The notes beneath the pieces are model-generated. The model was not told the origin of the DNA and did not search any database. It saw only the letters and a list, made by a program, of their open reading frames with translations. From contig NZ_CP046176.1 in assembly GCF_013009555.1 (NCBI RefSeq), positions 5,301,501-5,365,500 of the forward strand: a DNA stretch of 64,000 nt. Reading direction: 5' to 3'. Origin of the DNA: Phocaeicola dorei (GTDB lineage Bacteria; Bacteroidota; Bacteroidia; Bacteroidales; Bacteroidaceae). The position numbers and the translations under genes are program-made. Positions 1-8,291 of the stretch are shown in pieces (the first letter of the stretch is position 1; every line of letters starts with the position of its first letter).

Positions 1-1
1 T

Positions 2-349
2 ATTGTACTGGCAGGCTTTCTCTTGAAAGTACCTGATGCCATTTTGCATGATTATCCGAATAAAATAGTAAATATTCATCCGGCCCTCCTTCCCAAGTTC
101 GGTGGTAAAGGTATGTATGGTTCCCGCGTGCACCAAGCTGTAATAGCTTCCCATGAAAAGAAAAGCGGCATCACCATCCATTATATAAATGAACAATATG
201 ATGAAGGAAATACCATTTTCCAAGCCACCTGTCCGGTATTACCCACTGACACGCCAGATACATTGGCAACACGGGTGCACCAGTTGGAATACGAATATTT
301 CCCTCGGGTGATTGAAGCGACTATTTTAGGCAAAAATCTTTCAATCTAA
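2..349 (+). CDS. purN: Phosphoribosylglycinamide formyltransferase, 3' part only
   Basis: This is the C-terminal ~115 residues of a GAR transformylase, the cytoplasmic purine-synthesis enzyme that transfers a formyl group from 10-formyl-THF to GAR. The frame is open from base 2 (residues IVLAGFLLKVP), so the true start lies before the window. The active-site signatures are visible: NIHPALLP (catalytic Asn and His) and, about 35 residues on, YDEG with the catalytic Asp. The C-terminus looks complete. It converges with the ECF sigma gene on the other strand, and the two 3' ends overlap by 29 bases. The family call is secure; only the N-terminus is unseen. Confidence 0.93.
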   Translation: MVLAGFLLKVPDAILHDYPNKIVNIHPALLPKFGGKGMYGSRVHQAVIASHEKKSGITIHYINEQYDEGNTIFQATCPVLPTDTPDTLATRVHQLEYEYFPRVIEATILGKNLSI

Positions 350-866
350 TACGAAAAAACTGAAGAGCTTTGCCTATCCGATAATTGACAGTCTGCACCG
401 ACACCTCCAGCGTGTCAGCAATTTCTTTATGGGTCAGTTGTTTATATCGACTCATAACATATACTTTTTGCTGTTCTTTAGGAAGAGCATGAAGAGCTTC
501 CATATAGGCATTAAACAACTCCGTGCTATAACAAGAATCCAATGCCGGCAGAGATTTTAACTGTTGGCTCTGGTACTCTTCATATACCTGACGGGTAATA
601 TGGGAACGGGTGATTGAATTCAATGCCCTGTTCCTGACACTGGTAAATAAGAAAGATTTCAGCGACAAGTCCTCTACCAGCGACTCACGCTTTTCCCACA
701 CATACATCATCAAATCCTGCACTATTTCTTCAGCCTCTTCAAGAGAAACATACGAGGAACAAAACAAACATAGCGGCTTGTAATAAGAAGCATAAACCAG
801 GGAAAATACTTTTTGATCCCCTGACCTCAAGGTTTTAATAATTAAGCGGTTATCATTAAGGTTCAT
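321..866 (-). CDS. ECF RNA polymerase sigma factor (Bacteroidales sigma-70 family)
   Basis: A 181-residue extracytoplasmic-function sigma factor. Region 2 lies around residues 18-75 (FSLVYASYYKPLCLF ... EEAEEIVQDLMMYVWEKR) and binds core polymerase and the -10 element. Region 4 lies around 125-175 (LPKEQQKVYVMSRYKQL, then a helix-turn-helix HKEIADTLEVSVQTVNYRI) and binds the -35 element. In Bacteroidales such sigmas usually sit beside a FecR-type anti-sigma and a SusC-like receptor carrying an STN domain. Here the neighbouring gene is a divergent SusC without a visible STN domain and no FecR is adjacent, so the control circuit is incomplete or located elsewhere. Its 3' end overlaps purN. Confidence 0.9.
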   Translation of the reverse strand: MNLNDNRLIIKTLRSGDQKVFSLVYASYYKPLCLFCSSYVSLEEAEEIVQDLMMYVWEKRESLVEDLSLKSFLFTSVRNRALNSITRSHITRQVYEEYQSQQLKSLPALDSCYSTELFNAYMEALHALPKEQQKVYVMSRYKQLTHKEIADTLEVSVQTVNYRIGKALQFFRIRLKDFCLK

Positions 867-891
867 AGGTCATTTTTAATTTAAGGTTACA

Positions 892-899
892 CAAACATA
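892..899 (-). promoter_or_regulatory. Candidate -7 box for the ECF sigma gene
   Basis: The minus strand reads TATGTTTG, an exact match to the Bacteroidales -7 consensus TAnnTTTG, 26 bases upstream of the sigma start codon. No TTTG -33 box is seen at the right distance. Confidence 0.35.
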
Positions 900-956
900 A
901 GTATTTATTTCAAAATAAGAAAACAAGAATGAGATAAAATACAAAAAATATAAGTT

Positions 957-985
957 TTTGTTTAGTAACCCGGTTATGATATTTG
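957..985 (+). promoter_or_regulatory. Weak candidate promoter for the first susC/susD operon
   Basis: TTTG at 957-960 is followed 17 bases later by GATATTTG at 978-985, one mismatch from TAnnTTTG with slightly short spacing. If used, the susC leader would be about 190 nt. The 320-bp divergent region (867-1186) otherwise holds AT-rich sequence and three TAACCTTA-like boxes (880-889 inverted, 1052-1061, 1180-1187). Confidence 0.3.
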
Positions 986-1186
986 TATTAATAATGTTGA
1001 CCGACTTAAAGAGAGATTAACAGAAACCTTAATAAATAAACCTTGATAAGTTAACCTTAAACTGAATGCCTATGCGAAAAATTATCAAATCAAACCTATT
1101 GGGTAAACATACCCAATTATCAACAAACCTATTATTTAATCTAAAAACAAAAATCTAATTAAGAACGAACCTCAAAATCTAACCTT

Positions 1187-4100
1187 ATGAGACGAATTTT
1201 TACTTTTTTCCTGACATTCCTATTGGGAATGTTTGTAACAGCATTGTATGCACAAACGCATACAGTCAGCGGTACTGTAATAGATAAAGACGCTAACGAA
1301 CCTCTGATCGGCGCAAACGTATTAATTAAAGGTACAACTATCGGAACAGTGACCGACCTCGACGGAAAGTATACCCTGCAAGCCGGCGACAAAGACATTC
1401 TGGTATTCTCCTATTTAAGTATGAAAACCATCGAGGAACCTGTAAACGGACGTACAGTAATCAACGTAAAAATGACATCGGACACAGAAACACTGGGTGA
1501 AGTCGTAGTGACGGCAATGGGTATTAAACGACAATCCGAGACACTAACCTATTCTGCGCAAACAGTAGGAGGTAAAGACGTTAATGACATCAAGAGCGTC
1601 AATATGATTAACTCCCTGCAAGGTAAAAGTGCCGGTATGATGATTACACCGAACTCAACCGGAGCCGGCGGTTCTTCCAAGATTCTGTTCCGTGGCAATA
1701 AGTCCATCAGCGGTAATAACCAGCCATTAGTAGTAGTAGACGGAGTTCCTGTCATGATGAATATCACCAATTCACAGGTAGACAGCAACTACGGAGGCCA
1801 GCGAGACGGTGGTGACGCCATGTCTACAATCAATCCGGACGACATCGCCCAAATCACCTTGCTGAAAGGTGCATCGGCAGCAGCACTTTATGGTGCGGTA
1901 GCAGCCAATGGCGCCATTATGATTACCACCAAATCAGCACAGTCGGGTAAAGTTTCCGTTAATGTATCCAGCAACACCACAATGGAGAGCCCAATGGTGC
2001 TACCCGAATTCCAGACTACTTATGGGATGAGCGACAACGGTACTTTCAGCTGGGGTGAGAAACTAAGCAGCAAAGCTCCAAACTATGCAAAAAAATTCTT
2101 CCGTACCGGATTTACAACGAATAACTCTATCTCCTTAAGCGGGGGTAATGAAAACATCCAATCTTATTTTTCCTATGCCAATGTCTATTCACAAGGTATC
2201 ACTCCCCAGAATGACTACCGAAGCCACAATTTGAATTCAAAAGTAGGTTTCAATATTCTGAAAGACATTCATATTGATTTCACGGCCAAGTTTACCAACC
2301 AGCACATCACCAATCAGGCAGCTGCCGGCTATTTATGGAATCCGCTGACCGGTGTTTATCTCTTCCCTAGAGGAGAAGACTGGAATGGCTATAAAGAGAA
2401 CTTCGAGGTATATGATCCCGCAAGAGGCTGCTATGTCCAAAACTGGACAAATACACAACAACAGCAATTCGGTAATCCATATTGGATGTTAAACAGACAG
2501 ACCCCGATCACTGACCGTAACCGCTATGAATTTGGCGGAAGCATCAAATGGGACATAACTCCAGATCTGAATATCCAAGGACGTATGCGTTACGAAAGAG
2601 GAGAAGAACACTGGGTACACAATGCTTACGCATCCAGCGTAGGAAACCTTTATCCGATGGGACGCATGAAAGACAACCGCTATTTCAGTGACCAACTTTA
2701 TGGCGATGTCTTGGTAAGCTACAACCATACATTCAATGATTTTTCTCTATCTGCTACCGCAGGTTCCAGTTTTACAAAAACCAAAACCTCTCATGTAGAC
2801 CTATGGGGTGAGGGCTCCCAGTTCTCACAGCCCGGTTCCGGAAACATTTTTTATCCGAACATCTTTACTCCGAACAACTATTATGGCAATATGTCCACCG
2901 TGGGCAAAGATGACAACTGGATGACCCAAAAACGGCTGAACTCAGTATTCGCCACCGCACAACTTGGTTATCGTGAAGGCATATTCCTTGATATATCAGC
3001 ACGTAATGACTGGTCTTCGGCATTAGCTTTCACAGAAAGCTGTTCATTCTTTTATCCCTCTTTTGGCGGTAGTGTCCTGCTGAACAAATTTGTAGATATG
3101 GGTAAGAACATTGATCTGTTCAAATTCCGCGCAAGCTATTCTATCGTAGGTAATGACGTACCTGTATTCATGAGTAATCTGCTCTATTCTCTAGGTTCTC
3201 AAGGTGCTATCACTCCCCCCGACAAAGCTCCGTTCAGAACATTGAAGCCGGAAAAAACTCATTCTTTAGAAATTGGTTTTGACGGTACATTCTTACAGAA
3301 CCGACTGAATATCAATCTGACTTATTATAAGACCAACACCAAGAATCAGTTCTTCTCCGTTGCGGCTCCTTACGAATCAGGCTTGAGAAACCGTTATGTA
3401 AACGCCGGTAATGTAGAAAACAAAGGCTTTGAATTCAACATCGGATGGTATGAGCAGTTCACTGACCACTTCAGTTGGAGTACCAACCTAAACTTCTCTT
3501 ACAATGACAATAAGATTAAAGAATTGGTAGATGACCTTCCCAACGGACTGACATTGACCGATTTCGGAGGTGCAAAAGTGATCTTGAAAGAAGGCGGCCA
3601 CTACGGAGATTTATATGTACGTCACCTGATGCGTGATGAAAACGGCAAGCCCCTGCAAAACGAAAAAGGAGAGCCTATCGTAAGTGGTGATTCTATGGAC
3701 GAACTGGAATACGCAGGCAATATGAATGCCAAAGTAAATATGGGATGGACGAACACATTCCGCTACAAGGACTTCTCACTATCATTCCTGATTGATGCTA
3801 AATTCGGTGGAAAAGTGATCGGTATGACCGAAGCGGCTCTAGACGGTTGGGGCGTGTCCAAACGTTCAGGTGAAGCCCGTGACGCCGGCGGTATTACAGT
3901 AGACGGAGTAAAATTTGATGCCGATAAGTACTATCGCACCACCGGTAACAATAACTTCAACAGTCCATACGCTGTAGAAAACTACGTTTATGATGCAACC
4001 AATATACGCCTTCGCGAAGTAACTTTCGGCTACACCTTCCGTAACCTGTTAGGTGCGGGCAAGAACCTGACCGCAGCCATCATCGGCCGCAACTTGTTCT

Positions 4101-4228
4101 TCTTCCACAAAGACGCCCCGATGGATCCGGACGTATCAGCAGGTACAGGCAATGGTATACAAGGTGTAGATATGTTTGCACTGCCTACCTCACGCAGTTT
4201 TGGTCTTAATTTAAAACTTAACTTCTAA
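1187..4228 (+). CDS. SusC/RagA-family TonB-dependent outer membrane receptor
   Basis: A 1013-residue TonB-linked importer. A signal peptide (about 1-22, ending YAQ) is followed by a carboxypeptidase-regulatory-like domain (about 27-105, with GTVIDKDANEPLIGANV), a TonB-box-like EVVVTAMG, a plug domain (DDIAQITLLKGASAAALYG near residue 225) and a long beta-barrel ending in an aromatic residue (KLNF). No N-terminal STN domain is seen, so it is probably not a sigma/anti-sigma signalling receptor. The following SusD starts within its stop codon (TAATG), so the two are co-transcribed. No glycoside hydrolase is nearby, so the substrate cannot be inferred. Confidence 0.93.
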   Translation: MRRIFTFFLTFLLGMFVTALYAQTHTVSGTVIDKDANEPLIGANVLIKGTTIGTVTDLDGKYTLQAGDKDILVFSYLSMKTIEEPVNGRTVINVKMTSDTETLGEVVVTAMGIKRQSETLTYSAQTVGGKDVNDIKSVNMINSLQGKSAGMMITPNSTGAGGSSKILFRGNKSISGNNQPLVVVDGVPVMMNITNSQVDSNYGGQRDGGDAMSTINPDDIAQITLLKGASAAALYGAVAANGAIMITTKSAQSGKVSVNVSSNTTMESPMVLPEFQTTYGMSDNGTFSWGEKLSSKAPNYAKKFFRTGFTTNNSISLSGGNENIQSYFSYANVYSQGITPQNDYRSHNLNSKVGFNILKDIHIDFTAKFTNQHITNQAAAGYLWNPLTGVYLFPRGEDWNGYKENFEVYDPARGCYVQNWTNTQQQQFGNPYWMLNRQTPITDRNRYEFGGSIKWDITPDLNIQGRMRYERGEEHWVHNAYASSVGNLYPMGRMKDNRYFSDQLYGDVLVSYNHTFNDFSLSATAGSSFTKTKTSHVDLWGEGSQFSQPGSGNIFYPNIFTPNNYYGNMSTVGKDDNWMTQKRLNSVFATAQLGYREGIFLDISARNDWSSALAFTESCSFFYPSFGGSVLLNKFVDMGKNIDLFKFRASYSIVGNDVPVFMSNLLYSLGSQGAITPPDKAPFRTLKPEKTHSLEIGFDGTFLQNRLNINLTYYKTNTKNQFFSVAAPYESGLRNRYVNAGNVENKGFEFNIGWYEQFTDHFSWSTNLNFSYNDNKIKELVDDLPNGLTLTDFGGAKVILKEGGHYGDLYVRHLMRDENGKPLQNEKGEPIVSGDSMDELEYAGNMNAKVNMGWTNTFRYKDFSLSFLIDAKFGGKVIGMTEAALDGWGVSKRSGEARDAGGITVDGVKFDADKYYRTTGNNNFNSPYAVENYVYDATNIRLREVTFGYTFRNLLGAGKNLTAAIIGRNLFFFHKDAPMDPDVSAGTGNGIQGVDMFALPTSRSFGLNLKLNF

Positions 4229-5931
4229 TGCTTGAAACTATGAAACGGAATAAGATATTAACATACGCCTTTTTAATGGCATTCCCAATGACCGTAGGAA
4301 GTATCTTCTCTTCCTGCACAGACGATTTTGAAAAATTGAATACCAGTAACATCCAGGTAAATCCGGCAGATCTTCCTTTTGCCGCACAATGTACCGAACC
4401 GATGACCTACTGTTATCCTCCTCAGCAAAATATGTTCCAGTTTTGGACCAACCTGACCATTGACCTTTATGGAGGTTACTTTATGACTCCCAACGGTAAC
4501 TTCACCAACGGTGATATGGGAGAGAACCGGGGACATAGTGGCGGTATGTATGAGAACTATTATCTCCATATTTTCAACAACACCCGCCGCATCATCGCAC
4601 AATGCGACGCCAGTGGTGAAAGAGGTCTGTCAGGCGTGATGCGTATCGTACAGGCTTACGGAACATTGATGACTACAGATGCCTACGGACCGATACCTTA
4701 CAGTTCCATCCTGTCGGGCGAAAACGAAGTGTATTTCGAGTTCGACAGCCAGAAAGACCTATATAAAGCCATGCTTGAAGATCTGAGTACAGCCATTACT
4801 GACATCAGTGCCATGGGAGCAGATGAAATAGCCAAATTGAAATCCTTTGACTGTTGGTGCAACGGCGACAAAGACCTATGGGTAAAAATAGCCAATACGA
4901 TGAAACTACGCATGGCGTTACGCCTGTCCAAACGGGAAACCGAAGCCAGCAACGCCGGAATGAACCTTAAGGCAATCGCTACCGAGGCTGCCCAAAACAC
5001 CTTGGCAACAGTCAACAAGGATATTCTGATCGATAAAAGTCTTGAGAATGAAATGTGGCTGATGTTCAATTGGGGTGATTGTGGATTCAATGCCAATCTG
5101 GTAACTATTATGAGTGGAACCAAAGATCCGCGCCAACCATTATATATGACCCTGAATACCGGAGATATCAAAAACGAAGCCGGTACTACCACAGTAGCCG
5201 CCAATAGTCAATATCTGGGTATCCGTTTTGCCAGCGGCCTGCCTGCCAAACCAAACAGTTGGGGTAGCTTCTCCGGTTGGATTCAGGGAAACAACGGTTC
5301 CTCTTATTCCATGCCACTGCCTATCATGAAAGCAGCGGAAGCCCATTTCCTATTGGCTGAAGCAAAATTAAGATGGGATATTGGCAGTGAAAGTGTAAAG
5401 AACCTATATGAAAATGGAATCCGTGTTTCCATGACTAATGAATTAGCTTATCGGGGAGCTTATGCCGGAATCAAAGAATATCCGGAAGGAGCAGTAGACG
5501 CCTACATCAATGGAACAAGCACCCAAATAGACTATACAGATCCCATCAAAGCCGAATTAAGTACCCCGGCTGTAAATAAATTAAGTGTAAAATGGGATGA
5601 GAGCGCAAGCAACGAAGAAAAACTGGAAAGAATCATCACCCAAAAATGGCTCGCCCTATTCCCCCTATCCACCGAAGGCTGGGCAGAACAACGCCGCACC
5701 GGCTATCCACGCTTCTTTCCTGCATTCGTCAATGAAAGTAATGGAGCCGTAAACACAGAAGAAGGTGTACGCCGCGTAATTTATAGCAGCCAGGCTTATG
5801 ATGCCAACGCTAAGGGAGTAGAAGGCGGAATCAAACTTCTGGACCAAGAAAATTCCAGCAAATTTGGCATCTCCGGTGACAAAGGCGGAACACATCTTTG
5901 GTGGGACAATGCTGATAAAGGAAACTTTTAA
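4228..5931 (+). CDS. SusD/RagB-like surface nutrient-binding lipoprotein
   Basis: The partner lipoprotein of the preceding SusC, up to 567 residues. It has a lipoprotein signal peptide with a SIFSSC lipobox and the architecture of the SusD-like_2 group (WTNLTIDLYGGYF near the N-terminus, AEAKLRW and a C-terminal WLALFPLSTEGWAEQRRTG motif). It should sit as a lid on the SusC barrel at the cell surface. The first ATG overlaps the susC stop codon; a second in-frame ATG at 4240 (MKRNKIL) gives a more typical signal peptide and may be the real start. A clear terminator follows at 5997. Confidence 0.9.
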   Translation: MLETMKRNKILTYAFLMAFPMTVGSIFSSCTDDFEKLNTSNIQVNPADLPFAAQCTEPMTYCYPPQQNMFQFWTNLTIDLYGGYFMTPNGNFTNGDMGENRGHSGGMYENYYLHIFNNTRRIIAQCDASGERGLSGVMRIVQAYGTLMTTDAYGPIPYSSILSGENEVYFEFDSQKDLYKAMLEDLSTAITDISAMGADEIAKLKSFDCWCNGDKDLWVKIANTMKLRMALRLSKRETEASNAGMNLKAIATEAAQNTLATVNKDILIDKSLENEMWLMFNWGDCGFNANLVTIMSGTKDPRQPLYMTLNTGDIKNEAGTTTVAANSQYLGIRFASGLPAKPNSWGSFSGWIQGNNGSSYSMPLPIMKAAEAHFLLAEAKLRWDIGSESVKNLYENGIRVSMTNELAYRGAYAGIKEYPEGAVDAYINGTSTQIDYTDPIKAELSTPAVNKLSVKWDESASNEEKLERIITQKWLALFPLSTEGWAEQRRTGYPRFFPAFVNESNGAVNTEEGVRRVIYSSQAYDANAKGVEGGIKLLDQENSSKFGISGDKGGTHLWWDNADKGNF

Positions 5932-5996
5932 ATGCAATATTTTAAGGTAAAAACTGTGATTTTTGTTTCAATAGGCATTTCATATTAAAGTTTCGG

Positions 5997-6028
5997 ATAG
6001 GGCAGGCCGTGAGGTTTGCCCTATTTTT
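5997..6028 (+). terminator. Rho-independent terminator after the first susC/susD operon
   Basis: The stem ATAGGGCAGGCC (5997-6008) pairs with GGTTTGCCCTAT (6013-6024) using two G-T wobbles. The loop is GTGA (a GNRA tetraloop), and a T-rich tract follows. It lies 66 bases after the susD stop. Confidence 0.85.
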
Positions 6029-6389
6029 GTTTACAGCATATCACTTATTCTGGATACTTTGGGTTTGCGCCAGTCCTATACCATATCCTTTCGGTTCGTT
6101 CCGGCTTCCCGATACAGGGCAGTTTTTTGGCAATTACTACATTCTTCAAACATATCATCTGTCATCATCAAGCGAAAGCGTAAAAGTGCCCAAGCGGTAT
6201 GAATAATCCGGCTCACCGAGCATAATTCGGGAAACATTCACTAAAAACAATATTTCCGGTTGATTTAATCGCACAAACCTACCAGATGTAAAACCGGTGA
6301 AGTGGAGGGAGTAAGAGTTTACGGCAATTGCCGCATAAGTGTTAATTTAACGCTTAACGAACTATTATCATAAATTAAATTGAATAAAC
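6029..6389. other. Intergenic stretch without a recognised gene
   Basis: This lies between the susD terminator and the pilus promoter. It contains a 65-codon open frame (6009-6206) that begins inside the terminator and resembles no protein family. I see no RNA gene or repeat here. Confidence 0.5.
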
Positions 6390-6422
6390 TTTGCTGATTA
6401 TCAAATTATTATTATAACTTTG
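6390..6422 (+). promoter_or_regulatory. Bacteroidales-type promoter of the pilus operon
   Basis: TTTG at 6390-6393, a 21-base spacer, then TAACTTTG at 6415-6422. Both boxes match the Bacteroides housekeeping consensus (TTTG, then TAnnTTTG) exactly. Transcription would start near 6429, just before the hairpin at 6433. Confidence 0.8.
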
Positions 6423-6432
6423 CGATTATTCT

Positions 6433-6463
6433 AAAAAACGTTTGCCTATTAAGAACGTTTTTT
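6433..6463 (+). promoter_or_regulatory. Perfect leader hairpin ending in six T's ahead of the pilus operon
   Basis: AAAAAACGTT (6433-6442) and AACGTTTTTT (6454-6463) are a perfect 10-bp inverted repeat around an 11-base loop. It sits in the first ~35 nt of the predicted transcript and ends 8 bases before the ATG. As RNA it could act as an attenuator or sequester the start region. The role is inference. Confidence 0.55.
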
Positions 6464-6471
6464 GATTAGGA

Positions 6472-7338
6472 ATGACAAAGTTATTTTATATACTCAGTTT
6501 GCTGATTATTAAAGTAGCAAGCAATTACATTAGTACACATTTATGGTCAGGTGAAAAAAAACTGAAGAAACGCGTATTATTGCAAACTTTGATTCTAACA
6601 GCCTGCTTCCTGCCCACTCATGGACAAGACAGTTTTTTATGTTTCCAAACAAATGTTCAAAAGAGTAATATCAGCATACACGAACAAAGAATGAAACATC
6701 CCGGGCATTCCCAAACCGCGTGTGTTCACTCTAAGCATATCGGCATTGGAAATGAAGATACCGGCAATGACCATGGAGCCGGAAAAACGAAATACAATAA
6801 GTCGGTTCCATTTCTCGCCCTGAAAACAAACATGCTGTTTGACATTGCTTTAATACCAAACATAGAAGTCGAAGTTCCCGTTGGCAAATGTTGGTCGCTC
6901 AACGGCGAATTGATGTTTCCGTGGTGGCTGTTTGATAACGACAAATACTGTATGCAAATATTATCCGGAGGACTGGAAACACGTTACTGGCTAGACAACA
7001 AGAAGAAACGAAATATCCTTACGGGGCACTTCGCCGGGCTGTATGCCGGAGGCGGAAAGTACGATTTGCAATGGAAAGAGAATGGCTATCAAGGAGAATT
7101 CTTCATTGCCGCAGGAATCAGCTACGGATATGCAAAACGCATTTCCCGAAATCTGCATTTGGAATTCAACCTCGGAATAGGAGTGCTGAGAACCTATTAC
7201 AAACATTACCACGCCAACGATAACCATCAGACATTGTTGTGGCAAAACAACGGACGATATACATGGTTTGGTCCCACCAAAGCTAAAATCTCCCTTGCAT
7301 GGATATTAAACCATAAAGTAAAAGGAGGTGTAAAATGA
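6472..7338 (+). CDS. DUF3575 family outer-membrane/pilus-operon protein
   Basis: A 288-residue protein whose C-terminal ~180 residues match the DUF3575 pattern (FLALKTNMLFDIALIPNIEVE, then GGLETRYW, FAGLYAGGGKYDLQ, GISYGYAKRI). This family is predicted to form a small beta-barrel and is commonly the first gene of Bacteroides fimbrillin operons. The N-terminus is odd: two hydrophobic stretches (about 4-14 and 35-48) are separated by a Lys-rich segment, and the second (LLQTLILTACFLPTHGQ) looks more like a signal peptide, so translation may begin further in. No alternative ATG lies between them. It overlaps the next gene by four bases (ATGA), indicating coupling. Confidence 0.8.
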   Translation: MTKLFYILSLLIIKVASNYISTHLWSGEKKLKKRVLLQTLILTACFLPTHGQDSFLCFQTNVQKSNISIHEQRMKHPGHSQTACVHSKHIGIGNEDTGNDHGAGKTKYNKSVPFLALKTNMLFDIALIPNIEVEVPVGKCWSLNGELMFPWWLFDNDKYCMQILSGGLETRYWLDNKKKRNILTGHFAGLYAGGGKYDLQWKENGYQGEFFIAAGISYGYAKRISRNLHLEFNLGIGVLRTYYKHYHANDNHQTLLWQNNGRYTWFGPTKAKISLAWILNHKVKGGVK

Positions 7339-8261
7339 GAATGCGTTTTATCTTGCTTTCCTTTCTGCTTTTCATATCTTGCAATAGGCGCGAACTTACC
7401 TACTATGAAGTTGTGGGAGTCACCCTCATGGCAGACTGGAGCCAAGCCGGACTGGAGGGAGAAGACACCTATGGCGCGACGGCCGTTTTCTATCCCCAAA
7501 ATGGAGGAGTGCCTCAAACCGTACTGATGGGCAACCGTACTCACGCCATCACCCGTTTGCCCAAAGGACATTATAACGTGATCTTATTCAACCGTTCATT
7601 CAGTGATTTCGGCGGCATTGCTTTCCGAGGAGAGAATGCTTTCCACACCTTCGAAGCGTATGCCAAACAAATAGAAAATCGTTCCGCAAGCGAAGTTAGC
7701 GTTACCTCACCCGAAAAGCTGGCAACCTGCGTCATCGAGGGATTTGAAGTGACGGACAACATAGAATGCTCACTGCACTTCACCCCTACCGAGCTGACAA
7801 GCACAGTGAAAGTGCAGATTAGCATAGACGGACTGAACAACATAAAAGATGCTACTTGCCGCCTTGGAGGCATCCACGCCTCCATATTGCTGCACAACGG
7901 CCAATGCGGTGAAAAGATGATTACACAGGAATTTTCCATAGGAAACCCGACCTTCCACGAAGGATCTTTCACCGACGGCACTCTTACAGGCGAAATCTGT
8001 GTTTTCGGATTTGACGAAGAAACCGACCACAGCATGAGCCTGAGTGCCAATCTAGTAGACGGAAAGACTAAGATAGAACAAAACTTCGATAAAGTGAGTA
8101 TCTCAAAAGACACGGATGAAACAGGTGCCATCTACCTACATATAGAAGCAAAAACACCCGGACGAATACCTGATGTAGAACCTGAAAAAGATCCCAACTC
8201 CGGTTTCAATGCAGATGTAAACGACTGGGGGAAAGAAGAAAACACAGAATTGCCTTTGTAA
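7335..8261 (+). CDS. DUF5119 lipoprotein of the pilus operon
   Basis: A 308-residue predicted lipoprotein (LLFISC lipobox) beginning with the typical DUF5119 motif RRELTYYEVVGVTLMADWS. Its plan resembles the Mfa2/FimB anchor group: a signal peptide, then two beta-sandwich-like halves (TAVFYPQNGGVPQTVLMGN..., later a FTPTELTSTVKVQISI segment). In type V pilus loci these proteins are thought to anchor or terminate the pilus at the outer membrane. It is translationally coupled to the DUF3575 gene and precedes the fimbrillins by 30 bases. The C-terminus (NDWGKEENTELPL) resembles the NDWG strand seen in the first fimbrillin here. Confidence 0.8.
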   Translation: MRMRFILLSFLLFISCNRRELTYYEVVGVTLMADWSQAGLEGEDTYGATAVFYPQNGGVPQTVLMGNRTHAITRLPKGHYNVILFNRSFSDFGGIAFRGENAFHTFEAYAKQIENRSASEVSVTSPEKLATCVIEGFEVTDNIECSLHFTPTELTSTVKVQISIDGLNNIKDATCRLGGIHASILLHNGQCGEKMITQEFSIGNPTFHEGSFTDGTLTGEICVFGFDEETDHSMSLSANLVDGKTKIEQNFDKVSISKDTDETGAIYLHIEAKTPGRIPDVEPEKDPNSGFNADVNDWGKEENTELPL

Positions 8262-8291
8262 AACAAAAGTATAATACTAATCAATAAAAAA

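Noticed and set aside
6009..6206. 65-codon open frame after susD
   Set aside because: Begins inside the terminator hairpin, no start context and no protein pattern.
6433..6463. Hairpin considered as an invertible-promoter repeat
   Set aside because: The repeat lies downstream of the promoter rather than flanking it, the arms are only 11 bases apart, and no invertase gene is near.
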